DNA from: Gigaspora rosea
Taxonomy: Eukaryota; Glomeromycota; Glomeromycetes; Diversisporales; Gigasporaceae
Direction of reading: 5' to 3'
Length of the DNA: 64,000 bases
Assembly (NCBI GenBank): GCA_003550325.1
Contig: QKWP01001187.1
Coordinates: 95,754 to 159,753, forward strand
Part shown: positions 56,075-64,000 of the stretch, in pieces
Position numbering within the stretch: the stretch's first letter is position 1
How the letters are laid out: every line of letters starts with the position of its first letter
Program-made: the position numbers and the translations under genes
Notes under the pieces: model-generated
What the model was told of the DNA's origin: nothing
The model's database searches: none
Seen by the model: only the letters and a program-made list of their open reading frames with translations

Positions 56075-57960
56075 TTGAGTGAAGTTCATTTTAAAAATGC
56101 ACAAGGCTGTTATATAGGGGCGAAAGCTCTAAAATCAAGAAAAAGAAAGATTATAGGTCTTAATATGGATGAAATCCAGGAAAAACGCACAAAGACCCAT
56201 GATACTAGGTCAAAATCTATTAACAAGGAAGATAAAACGAATATGTCGCAAGAAAGCTCAACTACCTCAATAAAATTAGAAAAAGGACAGAAAAAGCAAG
56301 TAAAAACCATGTCTGTAGATTGGTCAGAAGACGTGGACCTAGAATTCTCTTTGGGAGAGGACCCAATAGACACAGGTTCAAGCTACTTCGAAGAAAGGGA
56401 AAATTCACTGGGAAATATGAAGGAATGTTCTGGAAAAACTGCAGAGAATGATGATGTGATGAACATGATCATGCAGAATGATGATCTGAACCCGAATTTG
56501 GGTGACAATGCAATAAATTCGAAGATTAAATCAACTGAAGACCATTAGTGGCTAGTTTATTTACTAAACTAAAAAGTGATAGAGCAACATACTCTAATTT
56601 TGCTCCCAGAGACAGAATCTATACAAAAAATGATAATGCATTAATCTTTGATATACAAATTTTGAGAACATATCAATTAATGATATTGTAGGCGCTTTAT
56701 GTGCAAAAATAGGAGATGATTTGATTGTAGCTAGGCTGTATTATAAAAGAGGAAAGTGTCAATACCTTGAGGTTGTTTTTATCAATCAGAAGAAGCAACA
56801 ATTTTATGCTACAAATGGAATAGTTTTCTCAAACAAACATTACTAGGGTATATCCCAGTCAATCTTAGATGCAATTTCTTGCATATTAAGTTACGAAATG
56901 TTCAAATGGGACCCAAGGATATAATTTCAAGATGGATTAAAGAGGCCACTGAGGACTTGGGCTGTGTTTCCTCGATTAAACTATTGGTTTATGAAGGAAC
57001 ACCAGTATGCACAAATTAGTGAATTGTCACATTTGAGACAACAGATGACCCAGATCTTGTTAAGAGAATTCCTAGACACACTCACATATGGGACCAGAAA
57101 GTCACTTTGGAGTGGATAGAGGCTACAAAAGTTTGTTTTTACTGTGACAAAGAGGGCATATCAAGAGGGACTGTGAAGAGCTTAGAAAGTCAATTGAATT
57201 CAGACAATGGCAAAGAGGACGTGGAATGCAAGCAAATAATCAAACAAAAATACAAAGTCAGAATGAAATAATCTTTAGTGCGGATAACCCATATGTAACA
57301 GATGGGGCACAAAGTTCGAGCATAGAAGATAATACCAATGAGCAGGAAGTAATATGTAATAAAAATAGTGAAAACTCAGAACAGGCGACAAATGGAATTT
57401 CTCTAGTTAATCAAGTCAATGAAGTTTTACAAAAGGAGGCTAACACAGTACATACTTCAGAAAGTGAGAAAGAGAAGACAGTTAATACTATTTCTGCTGG
57501 GCCAGAAAAAGAAATTAGTACAGAGAACGTTGCTTAAGAGCTTCAAAAGGCAAAGGAAATGGGGATAATAGTAGAAACGGATGTTGGATCGAAACAAATA
57601 GTTGACAATGAAGAATTTATTCAAGTAACTAGCAAAAGAAATAAGAAAAAAATAGTAACTTAGCAATAGACAAAAGAATTTTCCCATATTATAAGGATAA
57701 AGGGTCTAAAAGAGGTAAACCTCATCAGGTAGATGATTATAGTATATATCATAATAATTATAGATTGCATAAGCAATTTTATTTGTTTTTGCTTTTTTAT
57801 ATATATGCATAATACAATTAAAATAGCAACCCTAAATGTCAAGGGTTTGAATAACAAACAAAAATTTCAAGAGACTATAACTTTGTTAAAATCATATAGA
57901 TTAAATTTAATTTTTATATAAGAAACCAACCTTCATGACCACTCTATTAGAAATTTGTTG
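56075..57960 (+). pseudogene. Non-LTR (LINE) retrotransposon 5' fragment: gag-like ORF with zinc knuckle, start of endonuclease
   Basis: ORF1-like coding is spread over shifted frames. 56075-56548 is a hydrophilic K/E/D-rich segment without ATG. Near 56870-56960 it reads NFLHIKLRNVQMGPKDIISR. At about 57132-57180 CFYCDKEG and then, after a one-base shift, GHIKRDCEELRK together form a CCHC zinc knuckle (C-x2-C-x4-H-x4-C). 57226-57537 is a low-complexity tail. From 57808 a second frame gives MHNTIKIATLNVKGLNNKQK and LLKSYRLNLIFI then TAA then ETNLHD, the N-terminal strand and QET motif of an AP-like endonuclease. The stop replaces the usual Gln of QET (CAA to TAA). Reverse transcriptase is absent; homology ends near 57960. 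Confidence 0.75.
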
Positions 57961-58540
57961 GCTTAGCAGTGGATGAGGACCCCGAAATATACATAGATAG
58001 GTCAGGTATGAGTTTGCTTATTTTTGAGGTTTTTTATGCAGATCTTTTCTATTTATAGGGGATCCTTAAAGCGGGGCAGATCAATCGACCGACGGTCATG
58101 CAAGTCAATTGACTTACATACTGATTAGCCAATCAGGTATTTGGGATCATAAGGTCTTTGACTTTAAAGAGACTTCTTAGTATTAGAGTTGCGCATTTTG
58201 AAGTTGTTTTTTTTTTTTGCACTTAAGGTCCTTTTTTTTTTTTTGATATATCATCTTTTTTTTCACCTGGCTTCAGCACTTTAAACACTAAACTTTAATG
58301 CTATATTACATTAAACTTAACGCTTTACATTTGGTTTCTTATTTTTAAATGGCTTTTATCTTAGGCGTGATTAGAGAATTTTTTTAAATTTTTTTTTCTT
58401 TTTGATATATCACCTTTTAAAGTTTTATATTGGACTTTAATACTTTATCTTTGGTTTTTTCACTTTAAAATAATTTAGACGTTATTATAGATTTTTGCTT
58501 TTTTGTTGGATCACACCCAATATCAGATTTTTAAAACTTG
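57961..58540. repeat. T-rich region with a ~200-bp diverged duplication
   Basis: TTTTTGATATATCATCTTTT, TTTACATTTGGTTTCTTATT and TAGGCGTGATTAGAGAATTT (58240-58380) resemble TTTTTGATATATCACCTTTT, TTTATCTTTGGTTTTTTCAC and TAGACGTTATTATAGATTTT (58395-58495). The short GC-richer piece at 58070-58150 has no match elsewhere in the window. No gene. Confidence 0.5.
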
Positions 58541-58544
58541 AAAA

Positions 58545-59943
58545 TTGTACGAATCTGTTATTGTACTTTCTACTATTAAGAACCAAATTTTAAGTTTCCC
58601 ATATTACTGTCTTAATAACAGCATGTCAAACTTACGCGAACATTATTTTAATGTGGGTAACTCATTTGAGCTCTCTAGTGAAGAATTTGACAAACAATGG
58701 GCCTTTGTTAACAATTTTTGGACAAGGTTTAATGGTTATAAACAAAAAAATGGTGATGAATGGAAGATCTATGTGTGCCGGCTCTCAAAACCAAAAAAAT
58801 CAAGTGAGAGAAAAGAAGATATCCCTCCAGAAAAGCTTCGTATAACTTGGAAGCGACCTCCCATTAAATGTAAAGCCAAGATAAAAATTACTTGGTTTGT
58901 GGCCACAAATATTGTTCATGTTGAACGAATAGATGGCACCCTGGATCATTCCCATACCATTGATGAAGTCGATGCGCGAAAGCGCTCAAAATTTATTAAG
59001 GAATTGGTGCATGATGAGGCAGTCAAGGATTATAACCCCCAGCAATTGCAAATGTTATTCGAAACGAAGCTAAGAAAGTGTGTGAAAATTCAGGCATAGA
59101 TATCTTAAAACGCAGGAGGTTACAAACATCAAGTATAAGCTTGTTGGTTCAATGAATTCACACTTAAATTGGCGAACCTAGTTTAAAAGCTGATATTACT
59201 GATACTGTGAAATTTTTTATTGAAAAAAATTATCAAGTAGAACGATTTTCTGTTCGAAAGTCTTAGGTTTTTGTTTTGCAAATCCAGAACAATTGGAAAG
59301 TCTAACACGCTATAGCTGGTTAACCCTTATCGACTCGACACACAATACTAATAAGCATGGTTGGAAAATGTTTACATTAAATATTCGTGATGGCTGCGGT
59401 TGTTGGAATGTAGGTGCACATTTTTATGTTAGTAATGAGAATAGTGAAATCATAATGTCAGCATTAAAAATTATTCAGAAGTTCGCACCCTGCTGGAGCC
59501 TACGATACATGCTTCTTGATCAAAGTAGTGTAGAAGCAAATAGTATTGAGGCAACCTTTCCTGGTTTACAAGCTGGAGAGCAAGAATGCAGTATTTTGCT
59601 TTGCACAGTTCATGTTATACGTACATGAATGAAAAATATATATCATGGATCAACTCTTGAAAAAATGACCCATGCAATGCACAAAAGAACCAAGGTTGGA
59701 TGTGAAGCTATCATCAAAGATGCTATAGCTAACTGCCCTGTGCCAGCGGTTGCTAAATATATTACCAGAAATTACTTAAAAAATTCTAATAAATGGGCCC
59801 TTTGGGTCCGACAACACTCACCCCTTCTTCTTCAAGTAACCTTGACGAACCCTCTTGAATCCTATCATAGTGAACTTAAAACAAGAACCTCAGCTACGTA
59901 TGGTTTAATAGGCATGTATTTTTATCTTTTAAAGAATTTTTAA
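58545..59943 (+). pseudogene. MULE transposase, N-terminal and catalytic half
   Basis: The likely start is the internal ATG at 58623 (MSNLREHYFNVGNSFELSSE). Block 1 (to 59099) has a basic DNA-binding-like region (KWRPPIKCKAKIKITWFV type) and DHSHTIDEVDARKRSKFIKE. Block 2 (59293-59628) has SWLTLIDSTHNTNKHGWKMF, the first catalytic Asp region of MULE transposases, and RYMLLDQSSVEANSIEATFP, with the second Asp. In the same frame after a TGA (59626-59628), block 3 (59629-59943) continues AMHKRTKVGCEAIIKDAIAN and NPLESYHSELKTRTSATYGL, with the catalytic Glu region. Blocks 1 and 2 are separated by a frameshift and stops. It is not functional. The downstream SWIM part is at 63083-63592. Confidence 0.8.
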
Positions 59944-60539
59944 GGAGTTGTAGGCTTAACGTATAGACTAGGCACTGTTAAAAAAATAAAAAAAAAAAGA
60001 ATAAAAAAAAAAAAATAGAAAAAATCAAAATTAAAGAATACGAGGTAAAAACAATGGATGCAAGGCATTCATTTATATATCTTCAAAAATCTGCTGTGGT
60101 GGAAGGCTTGGCCATGGTTAATAGAATTGGAGCTAAGTAGCAAGTGTATAAGATGATTCTGATGAACTTTCAAGTTGACTATCGTCAAAATGCAATGAAA
60201 TTAAAATAAACTATGAATCAATGTATCAATTTATCACCAAGATATCTTTACCGAAATGAATTGGAATTGAAAAGATGAACATCAAGTATTCATTCATCAT
60301 CAAACAGATTTATTAAATATGAAACACAAGTGAAATATTCATGAATTTAGATTTAAAGAACGTGTGTAGAGCATTTTTATTAAAATTTTCCTGAGATATG
60401 CAATTCCGGTAGAACTTTTCAAGTCTCTATGATTTACACGAAAGGGAATGAAAAGACGAATATAAGGCGTTCAATTCATTATCAAAAACTTGCCGATATA
60501 AATAACTAGCTTGGCTTCAGTAATTACAAAAAGTTTTCT
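59944..60539. other. Leading part of the insert in the MULE gene
   Basis: A-rich start (AAAAAATAAAAAAAAAAGAA) and diverged sequence with GAATTGGAATTGAAAAGATG and GGCATTCATT words, probably older, decayed units of the downstream array. No coding. Confidence 0.5.
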
Positions 60540-62800
60540 TAATCTATTAGCAAAAAATCTGCAATTATGAGATATTTTGATAGAACGTCCCTTGTTATTC
60601 TAACAGTATTAGAGTTGATTCGTTTATCTGCTGACATGGGCTATTCTAGTGATTATCATAAGGCATTTATGCACTATCTAAATCGGTTAAGGCAAATAAT
60701 TTTGATGGGAATTTTAAACTGTCGTTTGTTGCAATTACGGAATTGGCATGTAAAAAAATAAAAGTCAAAAAGTAAGTTATTAATTCTTATGAATATTATG
60801 GTCAATTTAATTTAAAATTTGTTCCCTTAACCAGAATTTAAAACATTGTGGAATTGAAAAGATTATTCATTTACGTCCTGAGGTCAGGAATTCTTAAACT
60901 GCTATTCGTTACGATTATGAATTGATATGGAAATGGATTGGCAAGTAAGTTATAGTTAAACTTATTTATCAAATTATCCTCTTATTCAGAATTAATATAT
61001 TGTTATTTAAATGGAATTAGAATTGGAAATATGAACGTAAAGTATTCATTTAGGATTATGTTAGCGGAATATGAATGAGCACAAAGCATTTATTCATTAT
61101 TTAAAATCAGTTGAGATGTGTATTTCAATGGGAATTTAAACTGCTATTTGTTACAATTATGGAATTATGTGAAAGAATAAGGCTGAATATTGGCAAGTAA
61201 ATTATTAGTTAATTTTTATGAATATTAGGATCGGTTTAATCTAAAATTTATTTTCTTATTCAAAATTTTAGACATTGTTATTTATATGAAATTGGAGTTG
61301 AAAAGATGAACACAAGATATTATTTATGTGCTGGGGCAGGTAATTCGAAAACTGCCATTCGTTACAATTACAGTTGTGGAAATGGGTTAGCAGGTTATTA
61401 GTTACTGTAATATTATTGTTAATTTAATTATAAATCACTTTCTTATCTAGAATTTAACTATTGTTATTTAAATAGATTAAAATTGGAGAAATGAACGTAA
61501 GGTATTCATTTATCTGCAGATACGGATAATGCTAACGGATATGAGATAAGAATAAAGCATTTATGCATTGTTTAAAATTAGTTGAGGCAAGTAATTAAAC
61601 GCAAGTAAGTTTTTAGTGTCAATTTAATCTAAAACCTATTCTTTTATTTAGAATTTCAGACATTTAGGGGTTTCAAAGTTAAAAATAAGTTGAAAATAAA
61701 TAGGGTTTTTTCAATAGCATTTTTACTATGTTGAATTATAAATTGGAAAAATAAGTTAAGATTTTCTGATTTAACTTTGAAACCCCCTATTATTATCTAA
61801 ATGGAATTAAGTTGAAAAGGTGAATACAAGGTATTTATTTACGTGCTAAGGCGAGTAATTCGATGAGAATTTTTAAAGTACTATTTATTATAATCACAGA
61901 ACTGGTGTAAATTGGATTAGCAAGTAAGTATTATGGTAAATTTAACTATAAAATTTACTCTCTTATTCAATTTAACATATTGTTATCTAAATAAAATTAG
62001 AATTGGAAAGATAAACGTAAGGTAGTCATTTATTTGCTGATAGATAATAACTTACTAGTGGAATATTAAATAAGCATAAAACATTTATGCTAAGACAAGT
62101 AATTCAACAGGAATTATTAAAATTCCATTTGTTACAATTACGAAATTGGTGTGAAAAGAATAAAGTTGCATATTATTATTGTAAGTTATTAGTTTATATC
62201 TCATTATGATTGATTTAATCACGAAATTTAACATTGTTATCTAAATATATTAGAGTTGGAAAGACGAGCTTAAGGCATTCAAATATCTGTTGGTATGGAT
62301 AATGCTAGCGGAATAGGATAAACATAAAGCATTTATGTATTATCTAAAATCAGTGATATAAGTAATTCAATGGAAATTTTTAATCCTCCACTTGTTACTA
62401 TTACTGAATTGGTGTAGAAAAGAATAACAATTTATTATTGGATTGGCAAGTAAGTTGTTTAATAATTTCTCGTCAACTTTATAGTTAATCGATTAATTAC
62501 CCTACTTAAAACTTGAGACATTATTATCAAAACAAATTTAGATACAGAGAGTCTTTTATCTACTGACGTAAGATAATGCTAGCGAAATGGATAAGCATAA
62601 ATAATTTATACATTATCTGAAATCGGCTGAGAGAAGTAGTTCAATAGAATTTTTAAAACCTCTATTTGTTACAATTGCGGAATTGATGTGGAAAAGAATG
62701 AAACTGTATATTTGTTAATTATAGTTATTTTAATGTAAGTTAATTTCTCATTAATATTACTGTATTATAGTTGTTTTAATTATAAAATTTAAATTCTTTA
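60540..62800. repeat. Tandem array of 175-290-bp units between the MULE halves
   Basis: GGCAAGTAAGTTATTAGTTA variants recur near 60768, 60943, 61190, 61602, 61919, 62175, 62445 and 62735. They alternate with ATTGTTATCTAAATGGAATT, GAAAAGATGAACGTAAGGTA, TTCATTTATCTGCTGATA, AATAAGCATAAAGCATTTAT, TAATTCAATGGGAATTTTTA and TTGTTACAATTACGGAATTG. About nine units differ in length because middle parts are missing in some. The array ends about 280 bp before an acceptor-like TTGTAG (63075-63080), suggesting expansion within an intron. Confidence 0.8.
61667..61787. mobile_element. 121-bp TA-inserting MITE in the MULE-intron array
   Basis: GGGGTTTCAAAGTTAAA and TTTAACTTTGAAACCCC are perfect inverted ends, flanked by TA at 61665-61666 and 61788-61789. 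Other units read GACATTGTTATCTAAA across this point. Confidence 0.85.
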
Positions 62801-63082
62801 TTTAGAATTTGACTGCGTAATAACAAAATTAATATTGTATAGTCTATTCGAAATTAGGATAGTTTAGAGTTAAGCAGATTCCTTACATTTTTTTTATACT
62901 TTTGTCTACTTTTTGGATATATAATTGATTAACATATATTTCTTTTATTTTAAGGATTCTTATGTTAATCTGATTCATCACTTTCGATAATTTATGCATG
63001 TGGTCTAATTGCATTAAATACTTAATCTTAAATATATATATATAAATTAACAATAATATACATTTTTTTCCTTATTGTAGGC

Positions 63083-63592
63083 GCGTGTATAAAGATACTC
63101 AAGCTTGATAGTAAAAAGGATTTTGACGCTAAAGTAGCTACGATTGATTTTCGGATTAAAAAAATCTCAATTGCTAATGTAAGACCTGAGATCCTTACCG
63201 AGATCCAAAAATTCTCCTTTCCAATACAAAAACTTATCGCAGAAGAAGCACATGCAGTTTTAAAAAGGTTACAAGAAGAGAAAAAGGTGCCCAATCTTAA
63301 AACAGCCGGATGTTCTTGCAAATTCTTCACCCATTATATGTTACCTTGTCGCCATATCTTTCATGAACAACTTTGTGGTGATTCCAATATTCTGACGTCG
63401 GAAGTATGGTATTACTTTTGAGAAACCTTTGAAGAAAATGGCATAGAAGTATATTAGTCACGTCAGTTGGTGGAAATACCACCGATTCAACGATCAGATG
63501 CTAAAAAAAACGTAGAAAAAAGTAAACAAATTATGAACGAATTATTTGAAAGAACTAAAGATCAATATTATCGATTAGCTGAAAAAACATAG
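63083..63592 (+). pseudogene. MULE transposase C-terminal half with SWIM zinc finger
   Basis: It follows the acceptor-like TTGTAG at 63075-63080. One frame runs 170 codons, with KDFDAKVATIDFRIKKIS, FPIQKLIAEEAHAVLKRLQE, then CSCKFFTHYMLPCRHIFHE, a C-x-C-x9-C-x-H SWIM finger typical of MULE and FAR1-type transposases. In-frame stops are at 63419-63421 (TGA), 63455-63457 (TAG) and the final TAG at 63590-63592. Orientation and content fit the continuation of 58545-59943. Confidence 0.8.
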
Positions 63593-64000
63593 ATGAAGCA
63601 GCAAAATTCGTAGGAAATTTAGGGAGGTTATTGGAACCTGTAATTGAAAAGAAGTAGGACATATTTAGGAGTTCTGGCACAATTTTTGTTACCGATATCA
63701 AACTTGCATATAAATTTGCTTTTCTGTCGTCAAATCAATGATTTCTATCTAGAACACATTTATATAGCCAAATTCATATCAAAACGGATAAATGACGATA
63801 GATTTACGCTCATATCATCGCTCAAATGACGAAGGATTTATGTTTGCGTCATCACAATATATTATTTTTTATATATCTAGAATGCAATCTTTTGCTCAAA
63901 TTTATATCAAAAAGATAACAAAAATTTACATTATCTTGCTTGCTATCATTTACGCATCAAAAATCTCAATCAGTATACCAATATTTTTGTACATCTAGAA
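63593..64000 (+). other. Region downstream of the MULE remnant
   Basis: Another frame continues briefly (FREVIGTCN type), suggesting the end of the transposase. ATCTAGAA recurs at about 63748, 63878 and 63993, with TCATATCAAAACGGATAA / TTATATCAAAAAGATAAC after the first two: a ~130-bp diverged repeat running off the window. Confidence 0.4.

Noticed and set aside
59944-60761. Short protein at 60567-60761
   Set aside because: Its sequence is one unit of the tandem array and other units do not keep the frame.
63028-63330. 100-codon minus-strand frame
   Set aside because: It is the shadow of the SWIM-containing transposase frame on the plus strand.

Overview
This is a very A+T-rich eukaryotic window with few genes and many transposable elements. 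The coding remnants are a spliced metallophosphatase, a patatin/J-domain/TPR locus, a TKL-type kinase fragment, a MULE transposase with a SWIM finger, a Crypton-like tyrosine recombinase and a non-LTR retrotransposon fragment. TTAGGG/CCCTAA tracts are scattered throughout. Together these suggest an arbuscular mycorrhizal fungus (Glomeromycotina, Rhizophagus-like). That assignment is inference from gene content and base composition; no database was searched.

Layout. 1-17.9 kb has no host gene: hAT-like and TA-inserting MITEs, a 2.1-kb palindromic composite (3038-5168) built around a 327-bp tandem array, a long tRNA-headed SINE (5232-6271), a roughly 4.4-kb inverted composite (6.65-11.1 kb), a ~148-bp tandem array (11.9-13.9 kb) and a poly-A/N gap. 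17.9-19.1 kb holds the one clearly intact gene, a two-exon purple acid phosphatase-like gene whose exon junction rebuilds the GDNFY metal motif. 19.2-24.8 kb is intergenic with nested palindromes. 24.8-28.9 kb (minus strand) is a patatin-like phospholipase locus with a J-domain-like/transmembrane/TPR front part, broken into six reading-frame blocks. 29.7-34.1 kb is a pile of MITEs and a TIR-flanked segment holding a decayed kinase tail. 34.8-36.5 kb is a decayed tyrosine recombinase. 36.6-41.5 kb is repeats.

41.8-47.0 kb is a three-level nest: a TA-inserting MITE split by a CACTA-like 4.7-kb element, itself carrying an hAT-like element with a perfect 8-bp target duplication. 48-52.5 kb holds long tandem arrays invaded by palindromic elements. 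52.7-53.8 kb is an hAT-like element, 54.9-55.6 kb a second SINE with a perfect 17-bp target duplication, 56.1-58.0 kb a non-LTR fragment (zinc knuckle plus start of an endonuclease), and 58.5-63.6 kb a MULE transposase pseudogene whose two halves are separated by a ~3-kb tandem array.

The genes do not form a pathway. The main biology is repeat invasion, nesting and decay. Many TSDs and empty sites are legible, and several premature stops are explained by C-to-T changes. Boundaries of palindromic elements are good to a few bases where a TSD is given and to tens of bases otherwise.
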